A DNA stretch of 52,392 nucleotides from Paenibacillus sinensis (GTDB taxonomy: Bacteria > Bacillota > Bacilli > Paenibacillales > Paenibacillaceae). Every line of letters begins with the position of its first letter. Within the stretch, counting starts at the first letter, position 1. Made by a program: the position numbers and the translations under genes. This document shows positions 1 to 9,145 of the stretch, piece after piece. The notes under the pieces were generated by a model. The model was not told the DNA's origin and searched no databases. It was given only the letters and a program-made list of their open reading frames with translations. The stretch covers positions 1-52,392 of the forward strand of contig NZ_JAHCMB010000070.1 in the NCBI RefSeq assembly GCF_019904155.1. The letters are read 5' to 3'.

Positions 1-118
1 CCAATTCAATTGAATTCTCCAAATCGAGGTTTCCATCACAATCGAACACAGTATGTGCAACAAAACCTTCAATAACATATATCAAATCTCCTGTAGAACA
101 CTCACTTGTTACGCTCAT
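1..118 (-). CDS. N-terminal part of an unrecognised protein, cut by the window edge
   Basis: An ATG at 118 opens a frame that runs out of the window at position 1 without a stop, giving about 39 residues starting MSVTSECSTGDLIYVIEG. It is preceded by AAGGGG about 8 bases upstream, a good ribosome binding site. The visible part is hydrophilic and has two cysteines and several acidic residues, with no signal peptide. I do not recognise the family. The next upstream gene on this strand is the broken LysR gene, 104 bases away. Confidence 0.5.
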   Translation of the reverse strand, partial: MSVTSECSTGDLIYVIEGFVAHTVFDCDGNLDLENSIEL

Positions 119-222
119 AATTACAATCCCCTTGTTTATATTTCCGAAGTTGCCGAAGGCAACACTCTATCATGTTTGTGGAATAAATGAGTTTGCAGTT
201 TCCGGTGCCCCCTGATGCCTTA

Positions 223-1142
223 TCATACGCCCAAATTGGGCTTCGACTTCTCCAGAGCCTCTGATAAAAAGTCGATATAGACCGAGATTTCCTCCGTCAA
301 AAACACATCATTTCGTTTCACATAGCCCAATTGAATCTGATCACCTCCATCCAGGGGAATAGAGATGATGTTTGGGTCTATGTAATTTTGGACGAGGCAA
401 CCCGTTCCTAGATTATAGCCATCCGTGTTGGAGAGCAGATTATTCATCGTGCCTCGATCCTTTAGGTAGACTACTTTCTCGATTTTTTCCACATTGATGG
501 CTTCTTCTGCAAAATGAAGCAGTACATCATCCTTTTGATACGTCAGATAAGGATAATCTTTCAGCTGCTCTATGGAGATATGCCCGAGATGGGCTAAAGG
601 ATTTTGCGAAGGAAAACATGCTGCTTCAGTGAATCTATGGGGGTAAAAGTTAACGATTTCGAGGTGAAATAACGCTTGAAAAAGTTCTTGTTCAGTTCGG
701 TTATAGATAATATCCCAAGAATGCTTCGGCTTGCGTAGACTTCTTCAATCACATCATTGGTTCTTCCTTCCCGAATGGTCAGCTCATATTTCCGTTCCGC
801 AAACTCATTCATCAGATTTGCAGCAGCCTCTATGGCGAAACCGTAGTGCTGGGAAGAGATGGACAGCTTTGTAATTTCCGTTGTATGGCGCTTGTTAAAA
901 TGATACACAACGGACTCCATCTGCTCCAGGAGCATCTTGGCGTAGAATAATAAATCGGCCCCTTCTTTAGTAAAAGCGACCCCTTTGTTCTTCCGGTCCA
1001 AAATGATAATTCCCAGCTCGGCCTCGAGTTCCTGAACGGCTTTACTGATACTGGGCTGCGTTACATAAAGGGCGGACGCGGCTTTGCTGATCGAGTTGTG
1101 TTTGGCGATTTCTACGATATACCGAATTTGTTGAAACGTCAT
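223..1142 (-). pseudogene. LysR-family transcriptional regulator, single frameshift
   Basis: The first 182 codons (from 1142) begin with a typical LysR winged helix-turn-helix: MTFQQIRYIVEIAKHNSISK, then AASALYVTQPSISKAVQELE. The frame ends at about 597. The effector-binding half continues in another frame from about 640 to 223 (FTEAACFPSQNPLAHLGHIS through to a C-terminal NLGV). Adding one base to the five-C run at 639-643 (G on the plus strand) would restore one protein of about 306 residues, the normal LysR length. The gene is divergent from the GNAT gene and would probably regulate it. The defect could be a real mutation or a homopolymer sequencing error. Confidence 0.85.
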
Positions 1143-1288
1143 ATCCGCACCATCCTTAATCGTCTGGAAAAAACTTGCTATAACTTCATCCTATAGCAAA
1201 CGATTGAAAAGATCAATTTTACGGATCATGACGGGCGTTGTTAAACTATAAAAAATATAAATCCACTAGAAAGGGATGTCAGTATAGC

Positions 1289-1801
1289 ATGATAAGAGAG
1301 GCTACTGAGAAGGATTTGCCGAATATTTTGGATATTTATAACGAGGCGATATTGCATACAACGGCTGTCTATGACTACAAGCTTCATACTCTGGAAGATA
1401 GGCAACAATGGTACGACAAGAAGAAGCTGGACGGGTATCCCTTGTTTGTTTATGAAAAAGATGATAAGGCTGTAGCATTTGCTACCTTCGGTCCGTTCAG
1501 GGCATGGCCAGCTTATAAATACACGATTGAACATTCGGTGTATGTCAGTAAGGAGTACAGGAGTGAGGGTATTGCAACAAAACTAATGCAAGCCATTATT
1601 CAAAATGCTAATGAGAGGGAGTATGCGACGCTGGTTGCCGGGATCGATGCTGCAAACGAGATCAGCATAAGCCTCCATGCAAGATTGGGATTTGAATACG
1701 CCGGAGTCATTAAGAAAGCAGGATACAAATTTGGCAAGTGGCTGGATCTTGCTTTTTATCAATTGGAGTTGAATGGTCCGAAAGTGCCTATAGAAGGATA
1801 A
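1289..1801 (+). CDS. GNAT N-acetyltransferase, phosphinothricin acetyltransferase-like
   Basis: A 170-residue GNAT-fold enzyme that would transfer an acetyl group from acetyl-CoA to a small amine. It has the N-terminal MIREATEKDLPNILDIYNEA, the mid-protein SVYVSKEYRSEGIATKLM (motif A, acetyl-CoA pyrophosphate loop), and the C-terminal LHARLGFEYAGVIKKAGYKF block typical of the Pat/YncA group. The ATG at 1289 is chosen because family members begin MIREA; an in-frame ATG at 1238 would add 17 atypical residues. AAAGGGATG lies about 12 bases upstream. It is divergent from the LysR pseudogene. The substrate cannot be told from sequence; methionine sulfoximine or phosphinothricin analogues are usual for this subgroup. 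Confidence 0.85.
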   Translation: MIREATEKDLPNILDIYNEAILHTTAVYDYKLHTLEDRQQWYDKKKLDGYPLFVYEKDDKAVAFATFGPFRAWPAYKYTIEHSVYVSKEYRSEGIATKLMQAIIQNANEREYATLVAGIDAANEISISLHARLGFEYAGVIKKAGYKFGKWLDLAFYQLELNGPKVPIEG

Positions 1802-1854
1802 AGTGCCCACGCTGTTGCATTTATCTGCGATTTAACCTCTTCTAGTCCTTTATG

Positions 1855-1888
1855 AAAAAGCGCACCGACCTCAAAGGCCGGCGCGCTA
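1855..1888 (-). terminator. Rho-independent terminator downstream of the 1923-2177 gene
   Basis: Read on the minus strand, a GC-rich hairpin (AGCGCGCCGGCC, loop, GGTCGGTGCGCT) is followed by TTTTT. It lies 35 bases past the stop of the small Met-rich gene. Confidence 0.75.
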
Positions 1889-1922
1889 CATCCCTCATAT
1901 CCATCTGAGTTCTTGCAGCTGT

Positions 1923-2177
1923 TTAAATCGAGCCCATCATTCCGCTTCCCGATTTCATCATCCCGCCGGATTTCATCATCGTTCCGGCATTGCCGCCTTG
2001 CTGCTGACAGGCATTATGCATCTTCTCCAGCTGCTGATCGCTCAGCTTGGGATGCATCTGCTTCATAAACGGAAGCATCTGCTGAAAGCTGCTGTTCGTG
2101 TCAGCCGCATATACGGCAGTGCCGATGCCCAGCGTCAGAACGATGGCGCCAAGGCTGATCCAGAGCTTCTTTTTCAT
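1923..2177 (-). CDS. Small secreted methionine-rich protein
   Basis: 84 residues. An N-terminal signal peptide (MKKKLWISLGAIVLTLGIGT, cleavage probable after AVYAA) precedes a short helical segment (QQMLPFMKQMHPKLSDQQLE) and a tail of repeated MMKSGG units with nine methionines in the whole mature part, one Cys and two His. Met-rich exported tails often bind copper(I) or silver, but that is only an inference here. The ribosome binding site is GGAGGCGATAACC directly before the ATG. It lies 53 bases after the lipoprotein gene on the same strand and may share its transcript. Confidence 0.7.
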   Translation of the reverse strand: MKKKLWISLGAIVLTLGIGTAVYAADTNSSFQQMLPFMKQMHPKLSDQQLEKMHNACQQQGGNAGTMMKSGGMMKSGSGMMGSI

Positions 2178-2230
2178 GGTTATCGCCTCCTTTCAAGTAC
2201 GCCGCAAGAGTGAAAACAACAGTTCCCCGG

Positions 2231-3424
2231 CTAATGCCCGGAATGCGGGTTCCCGCCGTCCACCGGCGAAATCTCCAGCATATCGTCGATTTCGGACTGG
2301 GCCTTGGCGGTGATGGACTCCTCACTGCCGGTAATCCAGGCGTGATTGTACGGCCCTTCCGCCGGTGAATCCTTGTATTTCGGCATCAGCTCCATTAGGT
2401 AGCTCATGACAGAATCCGGCATGCCGGATTTCTGGGTGAACAGAAGCGGCGCATGCTTGCCGAGATGGCTGAACGGAGCAGCGGCGATTGCCAGCGCCGG
2501 AGAATCGGTAGTAACGAAGGATACGTTATGACCCGGCGTCGTGATGCCCCAGCCGAAGCCGTTCGACGAATCCTTGAACTTGGCAAAAGCAATCGCGTTG
2601 TCATAAGGATCGCTGCCCGCGATCCGGGTTACGGTCCCGTAGGCTTGAAGCCATTTCTCCACGTCAGCAGATACGGCGGATTCAGGTCCGAGAATATAAA
2701 TCGAAGCCTTGCCGGAGCGCTGCTCCAGCGCCTTGGCCGTGGCGTCCGGAACCTTGTCTTTGCTTACATACAGCAGCGGCTCGGGCATATGCGCGATCCA
2801 GTTCACCGCTGGCAGCGTATATTCCGGGCTGTCCGACGAGCCAACGATGACTCCCATCGGCAGCTCTCCCACGACTTTGGCGTAATACGCATCAATCGCG
2901 GCGGCCACAGCAGCCGGGTCATCGCCTTCGATTTGATCGGTCTTCAGCTTGAGTCCGTCAAGCTGTTTCCTGGCGTTGTCCGACACCGGCCCTACAATGA
3001 CCAGTTGAATGCCATCGTTCGAATCGGCGCCCTTCGGATTCAGCCGTTTCAGTTCATCCAGCGTCGCCTGCGGTACGCTGTCCTTGCCAATGTAGAGCAC
3101 CGGGCCATTGCTCGGATGATGGATCAGATCGGTTGCAGCCGCAGCGATCTGCCAATTGTTCACATCCGTCACAACGACGGATGAAGGGCGGCTGCCCTCG
3201 GACTGCGCCGTCCAGAGCGTCTGCGATACGAGGACCGCCGCCTCCACCGGATCACTTGTATTAATCCGTGTGGTATTTTTAGTACCAATCCAAGGCGTTG
3301 AAATGTCTGAGTTGTTCGCATTTCCGCTCTCTGCGGCTTCATTCGACTTGCCGCCCGATGCGCATCCGGCCAGCGCGGCGGCCAGCAGCAGAACGGCAGC
3401 TCCCAGCTTCCATTGATTTTTCAT
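2231..3424 (-). CDS. Lipoprotein with cell-wall-binding repeat 2 (CWB2) domains
   Basis: 397 residues with a lipobox (LAGC at residues 18-21), so it is a membrane-anchored lipoprotein on the outer face. The mature part has three repeats of the CWB2 type: SVVVTDVNNWQIAAAATDLI, then MGVIVGSSDSPEYTLPAVNW, then VSFVTTDSPALAIAAAPFSH, each followed by a strand motif such as VLYIGKDSVP, LLYVSKDKVP or LLFTQKSGMP. These domains in clostridial and Paenibacillus surface proteins bind wall polymers. The C terminus ends NPHSGH. It is divergent from the glycosyltransferase at 3586, leaving a 160-base shared promoter region. Confidence 0.8.
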   Translation of the reverse strand: MKNQWKLGAAVLLLAAALAGCASGGKSNEAAESGNANNSDISTPWIGTKNTTRINTSDPVEAAVLVSQTLWTAQSEGSRPSSVVVTDVNNWQIAAAATDLIHHPSNGPVLYIGKDSVPQATLDELKRLNPKGADSNDGIQLVIVGPVSDNARKQLDGLKLKTDQIEGDDPAAVAAAIDAYYAKVVGELPMGVIVGSSDSPEYTLPAVNWIAHMPEPLLYVSKDKVPDATAKALEQRSGKASIYILGPESAVSADVEKWLQAYGTVTRIAGSDPYDNAIAFAKFKDSSNGFGWGITTPGHNVSFVTTDSPALAIAAAPFSHLGKHAPLLFTQKSGMPDSVMSYLMELMPKYKDSPAEGPYNHAWITGSEESITAKAQSEIDDMLEISPVDGGNPHSGH

Positions 3425-3585
3425 GAGTTGACATCCTCCTGTTCCGTCAGGTTGGCTTCCATGCTTTTAATATATCCCTTAAATATGTGGAAACGATGGA
3501 GAGAGCCGTCGCCGCATTATTTTTTCAGCCAGCATTCAACTTCCTTAATTACCATAAAGCAAAACGGAGAGATAAGGAGTGTTCT

Positions 3586-5211
3586 ATGCTGCAACGACTG
3601 ACAGCCAAAGCCTTGTATCTGCTGCTTGCCCTGTTCATGGGGCTCTTCATTGTATCGTCAATGTTCATAAGAGCAAAGTATAACTATGGAGTGTACGATG
3701 ATACGCCGATTTTGGAATCCCAAAAGCCCGGAATCCTTATTCTGCTTGTCATCCTGCTTCTCCTATCCGGCATTGCTCTCTACCGGCTTTCTTTACGGCT
3801 GAATAAATTCAGCATGAAGGTCATGATTCCGGTGACACTGCTGATTTCCTTTGCCGTGCAAATCGCGATTATCTTCCTGTTCCCAAGAGTGCCTACCGAC
3901 GACTCCGACACCGTGCTGCAGCTGGCGCTGAATATGCTGTACGACAAGGATTATTCATCCTTTCAGTCCGGCGGGTATCTGTATATGTTTCCTTTTAATT
4001 TCTCGATCGTGCTGTATTTGAAGACATTGCTCGCCATTTTTCCCGACAACTATCTAGTGATCAAGACGTTCAACATCCTGTTCACGCTGGCAACGACGCT
4101 GATGATTTATTTGATGTACAGAGAGTTGAACGGCAAATCAGAAGACAAAGGATATGGAGTCCTGATCGCCGCAGCCGCGTTTATCCCGTCATTGTTCATG
4201 AACAATCTCATTTATAATGATGTAATCGCAACAGCGTTTCTTACCGCCGCCATCTATACGTGCATCAGATTCGTCAAGCGACGGTCCATCAAATATGTGG
4301 TGCTGTCAGCGATTTTGCTGGCGATCGGCAACTATTTTCGAAGCATTGGCGCGCTCGTGCTGATTGCCGCGTGCATCTATCTTCTCTTGTCCCTGAAGTC
4401 CATCGGGGTAAAAAAAGGCATTCTCGCCATTTGCATTCTGGGTCTGGCCTTCAACATTCCGAACTGGACGCAAAATGCAGCATTGCAGGCATCCGGCATC
4501 GTGGACAAACCTGTAGATGAGAATTCCGCTCCCGTCTATATGTGGCTGAACATGGGGTTCAATCTGGAGACTTGGGGCTTCTGGGACAACAGGGAGAGCT
4601 ACCGCATTTATCAGAATGACGCCAACTACAATAAAGAGGAAAGCACGGTCTTGTTCAAAGAATCCATTCAAAACAAGCTGGCTGAAGCCTCTATGTCCGA
4701 TATCGTGAAAATGTATTACAAAAAAATCATCTGGACCTGGACGGAAGGAACCTACCAGCTCGACAGATATGGCATCGGCAATCAAGGCTCCGCCGGCGGC
4801 GGGGGAATGAACCGGGGATTTCTGATGGGTAGCTACAGCTACTCGACCGCTGCGACTGAGAGCTTCACCAGCGATTCTGCCTACCGCTCCGGATTGCTGT
4901 GGATCGTCTATGTCACGAACCTGCTGATGTATGTGTTCACGCTTGTCCGGCTGATCGGCGGGGTCAAATACCGGAGGTATGGCGAAGTTTTTCTGGTGCT
5001 GGTGATACTTGGTTTTATCGGTTTTTATATGCTGTGGGAGATTAAAGCCCGGTACATCTACCCGGTATATCCGCTGTTCATCGTTCTATCGTGCATGGGC
5101 TTCAAAGACTTCTATAACGCCTGGCTGACCAAGTATATTCCTCTGTTCCGGCCGGTCCAAGGAAGAGAGGTGGCAGCATTATGCGATCAAAAATCCGCAA
5201 GCTCCTCCTGA
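3586..5211 (+). CDS. GT-C fold (GT39/ArnT-like) membrane glycosyltransferase
   Basis: 541 residues with about ten to twelve hydrophobic segments and an acidic TDDSDT motif at residues 104-109 in the first large outside loop, where GT-C enzymes such as PMT and ArnT carry their catalytic acid. It probably moves a sugar from a polyprenyl-phosphate donor to a surface acceptor. The start at 3586 is supported by AAGGAG six bases upstream; the frame is open further upstream but that part lacks a ribosome site. The large soluble loop contains a Gly stretch (GSAGGGGMNRG). Its last 31 bases overlap the next lipoprotein gene, so the two are probably co-transcribed and may work on the same surface glycan. 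Confidence 0.75.
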   Translation: MLQRLTAKALYLLLALFMGLFIVSSMFIRAKYNYGVYDDTPILESQKPGILILLVILLLLSGIALYRLSLRLNKFSMKVMIPVTLLISFAVQIAIIFLFPRVPTDDSDTVLQLALNMLYDKDYSSFQSGGYLYMFPFNFSIVLYLKTLLAIFPDNYLVIKTFNILFTLATTLMIYLMYRELNGKSEDKGYGVLIAAAAFIPSLFMNNLIYNDVIATAFLTAAIYTCIRFVKRRSIKYVVLSAILLAIGNYFRSIGALVLIAACIYLLLSLKSIGVKKGILAICILGLAFNIPNWTQNAALQASGIVDKPVDENSAPVYMWLNMGFNLETWGFWDNRESYRIYQNDANYNKEESTVLFKESIQNKLAEASMSDIVKMYYKKIIWTWTEGTYQLDRYGIGNQGSAGGGGMNRGFLMGSYSYSTAATESFTSDSAYRSGLLWIVYVTNLLMYVFTLVRLIGGVKYRRYGEVFLVLVILGFIGFYMLWEIKARYIYPVYPLFIVLSCMGFKDFYNAWLTKYIPLFRPVQGREVAALCDQKSASSS

Positions 5212-5444
5212 TTCTGCTCGCAATCAGCACGCTGCTGCTGACTTCTTGTACCGCGATCACGGCGCAGCAGATTACGAGGTCCGATTCCAGCCAGAACCGG
5301 ATGAATGGCGGTGGAGGCATGGATCGCGGAGGGCGCGGCCCCGGTATGGATAATGGCACATGGGGTAACGGCGCAAGAGGCAATGGGACAAGAGACAACG
5401 GCGCTGGAAATAATAGTACTGGAAGCCCCGGGGGCAGGAACTAA
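5181..5444 (+). CDS. Gly/Asn-rich repeat lipoprotein, frame interrupted
   Basis: 87 residues as read. A signal peptide with lipobox (LLTSC, residues 19-23) is followed by low-complexity sequence rich in G, N, R and S (GNGARGNGTRDNGAGNN). The stop at 5442-5444 is probably not the original end. In the same register from about 5484 to 5699 the DNA again encodes GNSG/GAGNN repeats and ends GGAPGMCGSEGPSVGNP. Between these the repeat continues in the +1 frame, so two compensating frameshifts (near 5430 and near 5467) separate the halves. Restored, it would be about 172 residues. Repeat slippage (possible phase variation) or sequencing error are both possible. It overlaps the 3' end of the GT39-like gene. 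Confidence 0.6.
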   Translation: MRSKIRKLLLILLAISTLLLTSCTAITAQQITRSDSSQNRMNGGGGMDRGGRGPGMDNGTWGNGARGNGTRDNGAGNNSTGSPGGRN

Positions 5445-5660
5445 CGGCGTCGGAAACAGTGGCACGGAAACAGCGGAGCGAGGTCAGGAAGTAATGTAGC
5501 AGGAAATAGCGACGCAAGAAGCAGTGGCGCCGGAAACAGTGATGTAGGAAACAGTGGCGTGGGGAACAGCAGCGCTGGAAACAATGACGCAAGAACTAAC
5601 GGCGCTGGAAACAGTGGCGCAAGGGGTAGTGGCGCTGGAAATAATGGCGGCGCGCCCGGG
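5340..5660 (+). repeat. Degenerate tandem repeat encoding Gly-Asn-Ser/Gly-Ala units
   Basis: Many copies of an imperfect 15-18 base unit close to GGAAACAGTGGCGCT, in tandem, within and beyond the lipoprotein frame. Such repeats are prone to slippage, which fits the frame changes seen here. Confidence 0.75.
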
Positions 5661-5747
5661 ATGTGCGGCAGCGAAGGTCCAAGCGTTGGCAACCCATAGC
5701 GAAAAAAAGCGATTAGCCTATGCAAGAAATGGCCACCGCCAATGATT

Positions 5748-5801
5748 GAAGCCCAGCCCTTGGAGTGTCACGCTGAGGGATGGGCTTCTGTTCTGTTTTT
5801 T
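5748..5801 (+). terminator. Rho-independent terminator after the repeat lipoprotein
   Basis: GAAGCCCAGCCC pairs with GGGATGGGCTTC across a 17-base loop, followed by TGTTCTGTTTTTT. Confidence 0.8.
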
Positions 5802-5871
5802 ACTGTGGCACCCTCAGCTATTCCCGTTATGGATTATTGAGTAAATTCCGCTTGCTCGAGTTTAGTTTATA

Positions 5872-5904
5872 TTGTAAACTGTTATCAACAATTACTATTT
5901 ACAA
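5872..5904 (+). promoter_or_regulatory. Probable MarR operator
   Basis: Inverted repeat TTGTAAA ... TTTACAA with an inner TGTT-ATC-AACA palindrome, 43 bases before the MarR start. MarR repressors usually bind such palindromes at their own promoters. The binding itself is inferred. Confidence 0.5.
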
Positions 5905-5946
5905 GGATGACTGTTCCGATTGACAACTATTCCCGAGGTGAATGCC

Positions 5947-6378
5947 ATGAACAATGCCAGCCAAACGGCAAGCGTGTACGACTCCATTTTCTCCGTAGCC
6001 CGCCAGCTCAAGCGACTCGCCCACCAGAGCGCGGCCGAAGTCGGCCTGACCGTCCATCAGCTCGATATTCTCCGGCATATCGTGAAATGTCCAGGCCTGA
6101 CGCAGAAAGAAGTGACCGAGCGGCTGCGGGTGCCCAAGAGCCGGGTGAGCCTGCACATCGACACCTTGGTTGAGCAGGGACTGGTGCTGCGGGAGCCTTC
6201 CCCCCAGGACCGCCGGGAGACACTGCTTACCGCAACGCCGGAAGGAGCTGCCTTATCCGCACGGTACGAGCAGGAAGATTTGGCGCATCGGGCGCTGGAC
6301 GCGGCGCTGGATGCTTTTTCTCCGGAAGAAGTGGAGCTGCTGCTTGCCATGCATAAGAAATTGCTTCAGAAGCTGTAA
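5947..6378 (+). CDS. MarR-family transcriptional regulator
   Basis: 143 residues with a winged helix: LTVHQLDILRHIVKCPGLTQ, the recognition helix region TERLRVPKSRVSLHIDTLVE, and a wing around PSPQDRRETLL. ATG at 5947 is preceded by GAGGTGA at a 6-base spacing; a TTG at 5920 could add nine residues but has no ribosome site. It lies 66 bases before an ABC exporter on the same strand, an arrangement typical of a repressor that controls an efflux pump and itself. Confidence 0.88.
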   Translation: MNNASQTASVYDSIFSVARQLKRLAHQSAAEVGLTVHQLDILRHIVKCPGLTQKEVTERLRVPKSRVSLHIDTLVEQGLVLREPSPQDRRETLLTATPEGAALSARYEQEDLAHRALDAALDAFSPEEVELLLAMHKKLLQKL

Positions 6379-6444
6379 ATGAAATAACAAAGACTAATCC
6401 TGTAAAGCTGGTGATTCATGATGTCAAGAATCGGAGGACCCACC

Positions 6445-8274
6445 ATGGGAAAAATGAAGTTCGACGATGCCCTCGGCAAACCCGATTTATCCAGGGCGAT
6501 GCTGGGAAGAATCGCGGGCTATTTTCTCCCCTATTGGAAACAGGCGCTTGTGGTGCTGGCTGTACTGTCGGCAACCTCGGTGCTCGGCCTGCTCCCGCCG
6601 CTGCTGATTCAGCGGATTGTCGATCATGCCCTGCCGGAGAAGAATCTGCGGCTGCTGGTCTATCTGGTCGGAGCCTCTCTGGGCGCCACGGTCATCTCGG
6701 GCCTCCTGGGCGTGCTGCAGAGCTACCTGAACTCCTACATTTCGCAGAGCATCGTCTATGACATGAAAAATCAGATGTACCGCCATCTTCAAAGCATGCC
6801 GCTGCAATTCTACACAGGGGTTAAGCAGGGTGAGGTCATCACCCGGATGACAAGTGATATTTCGGGGATTCAGGGAGTGTTCAGCGGGACGATTGTGAAT
6901 TTTACAAGCAATCTGCTGATGCTGATAACAACGGCTGGAACGCTGTTTTGGATGAACTGGAAGCTTGCTCTCGTCAGCCTTTTTGTCGTTCCCTTGTTCG
7001 TGGCTCCTACCCGCAAAATGGGCAGTGTGCGCTGGAAGATCGCGAAGGAAACCCAGGAGAAAATCTCGGACCAGAACCATATCATCGAAGAAACGCTTTC
7101 CTTAAGTGGCTACATGCTGATGAAGCTCTTCACCCGCGAGGACCGCGAACGTTCCCGCTTCACCGCAACCAATGCAGAGACAACGGCGCTGCAGATTCGC
7201 GAGTCGATGGCCGGACGCTGGTTCATGATGCTGGTGAGTACCTTCGCCTCCATCGGTCCGATGCTGATCTATCTATATGGTGGCTATTTATTCATCCATG
7301 GCGAAATTTCGGTCGGGGCTATCATCGCTTTTGTTGCTTTGCTGGGACGGTTGTATGCGCCAGTGGGTCAGCTGACGAATCTGTACGTGGACATCAAGCG
7401 TTCCGTCGCTCTGTTTCAGCGTATTTTCGATTACTTCGATATGGAGCCGCAGATCATCGACGCGCCGGATGCGGTCTCCAGTGCGCTTGCCGGAAGCGGC
7501 ATCGAATTCCGGAATGTCGGCTTCTCCTACCAGTCCGGCAAGCCGGCACTTCAGGGCATCTCTTTCAAGGCGGAGCCCGGAACGATGACCGCTCTTGTCG
7601 GTCCCAGCGGCGCAGGCAAGACGACGATCACGAATCTGATCCCCCGTCTCTACGATGCGGATTCGGGGCAAATTATGATCGGCGGCAGAGATATCCGCAG
7701 CCTTACCCTGCATTCGCTGCGATCCGGCATCGGCCTGGTCACTCAGGATACGTATCTGTTCAACGGAACAATCCGGGAAAATCTCATGTACGCCTCGGAG
7801 GACGTTGCCGAGGAAGACCTGATCCGGGCCTGCCGGGCGGCCTATATCCATGACTTCATTATGGGTCTGCCGGAGGGTTATGAGACCATTGTCGGGAACC
7901 GGGGCATCAAGCTGTCGGGCGGCGAGAAGCAGCGGCTCTCCATCGCCCGGGTGCTGCTGAAGAATCCGCCGATCATCATTATGGATGAGGCGACCTCATC
8001 GCTGGATACCGCTTCGGAATTCTTTGTCCAGCAGGCCATGAATGTGCTGCTTCAGGACAAGACGAGCATCGTGATCGCCCACCGGCTGTCCACGATTATG
8101 TCGGCAGACCGTATTCTTGTCGTCAATGACGGGCAGATTGCCGAGGAAGGACGCCATGAGGAACTGCTGTTGCAGAACGGGGTATACAAAGACCTGTACG
8201 ACAAGCAGTTCGGCAGACAGGCGCTGGACCCTGAGCAAGCCAAAGAGGAGGAAGGCTCTCCTTCCTTCCCGTAA
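6445..8274 (+). CDS. ABC exporter half-transporter (fused membrane and ATPase domains)
   Basis: 609 residues. Six transmembrane helices in the first 330 residues (ABC_membrane domain), then an ATPase domain with Walker A GPSGAGKTT, signature LSGGEKQR, Walker B IIIMDEATS and the switch histidine in IVIAHRLST, all intact, so it could work as a homodimer. The start at 6445 has GGAGG at a 7-base spacing; the frame opens earlier (6418) without one. It is downstream of and probably controlled by the MarR gene. The likely role is export of a drug or lipid-like molecule. Confidence 0.88.
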   Translation: MGKMKFDDALGKPDLSRAMLGRIAGYFLPYWKQALVVLAVLSATSVLGLLPPLLIQRIVDHALPEKNLRLLVYLVGASLGATVISGLLGVLQSYLNSYISQSIVYDMKNQMYRHLQSMPLQFYTGVKQGEVITRMTSDISGIQGVFSGTIVNFTSNLLMLITTAGTLFWMNWKLALVSLFVVPLFVAPTRKMGSVRWKIAKETQEKISDQNHIIEETLSLSGYMLMKLFTREDRERSRFTATNAETTALQIRESMAGRWFMMLVSTFASIGPMLIYLYGGYLFIHGEISVGAIIAFVALLGRLYAPVGQLTNLYVDIKRSVALFQRIFDYFDMEPQIIDAPDAVSSALAGSGIEFRNVGFSYQSGKPALQGISFKAEPGTMTALVGPSGAGKTTITNLIPRLYDADSGQIMIGGRDIRSLTLHSLRSGIGLVTQDTYLFNGTIRENLMYASEDVAEEDLIRACRAAYIHDFIMGLPEGYETIVGNRGIKLSGGEKQRLSIARVLLKNPPIIIMDEATSSLDTASEFFVQQAMNVLLQDKTSIVIAHRLSTIMSADRILVVNDGQIAEEGRHEELLLQNGVYKDLYDKQFGRQALDPEQAKEEEGSPSFP

Positions 8275-8287
8275 GCGGCGAGTTTTT

Positions 8288-9093
8288 TAACTAATGCGCT
8301 CTGCGGGCGAAATCGACGAACTGGAACTTGTCCAGCCGATGCCTGGACTCGGTATAATGAAACAGCGTCGTATCCTTGAGATACACAAAGTTGCAGACGA
8401 CCACAACATGCGCTCATGGCGCCAAGATCCAGCAACTCCCGGTCTTCCTCTGTCGCCGGCTCGGCCGAGATCCCTTCTTGGCATAGCTGATCTCCAAATG
8501 AAGCGTATGCTCAAGATGGTCGTATATGGAATGCGACGCGATTTCGGGAGTCAAGGCATCAACGAGCGCAGGCAGAAAATAGTCCTTGTCCAGAATGACC
8601 CGCTCTCCTTCGATCTCGCGGGCGAGCGGATCATCTCCCACACCGGCGCGCCTGTTTCAATATCCAGATAGGCGGCGATGGAACGGGAAGCCGGACGCCC
8701 TCAAGGCGCCTCCAAAATGGATAGCAATTCAGCCGTATCCTCCGCTCTCGTCTTGCCGTACCTGGACTTCGATTCGATCACAACCTCGAATCGGCTCAGG
8801 TCCGGCGTACGCCATAAATCATAGACAGCGGTTTCCGCAGTTGCCGGATTCAGCGTTCTGATGATGTAGTCGGGCGGGCGTGACATGGATACCACGGCAT
8901 GCTCCCAAGTAGCCTGCTCCATAATATTCATGAACCCGCCCACCACAGCTCGATCTTCTATGTGCTTATAGACAGCATAATCGTTCACGTCCGGGCGGCT
9001 GATCTCAAGACCGGTCACGGCATTAGTCTCATGCCTTCCGATCCCGGAGCTGTCCAGGAGGAAAGCAACAAGCAAAAAGATCATTCTCAGCAT
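8288..9093 (-). pseudogene. Decayed secreted or membrane protein, several frameshifts and a stop
   Basis: From 9093 (ribosome site GGAAGGGGAAGG) a frame begins MLRMIFLLVAFLLDSSGIG, a signal-like segment, and stops at 8701 after 130 residues. Coding-like sequence goes on: in the same frame after the TGA (GRPASRSIAAYLDIETGAP), then in a second frame (DDPLAREIEGERVILDKDYF ... LEHTLHLEISYAKKG), a third (ISAEPATEEDRELLDLGAMS), and a fourth (VVCNFVYLKDTTLFHYTESR ... FVDFARRAH) ending with TAG at 8288. Joined, it is about 265 residues. I do not recognise the family. One in-frame stop and at least three shifts point to real decay rather than one sequencing error. It sits convergently behind the MarR-ABC pair. 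Confidence 0.7.
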
Positions 9094-9145
9094 GATGCCT
9101 TCCCCTTCCGAGGCTTTAGTGAACAGCTTTTTGTGAACAGAAAGA

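Noticed and set aside
5340..5660. Repeat array considered as a CRISPR
   Set aside because: Units are contiguous and imperfect with no unique spacers, and encode GN-rich peptide in phase with a lipoprotein.
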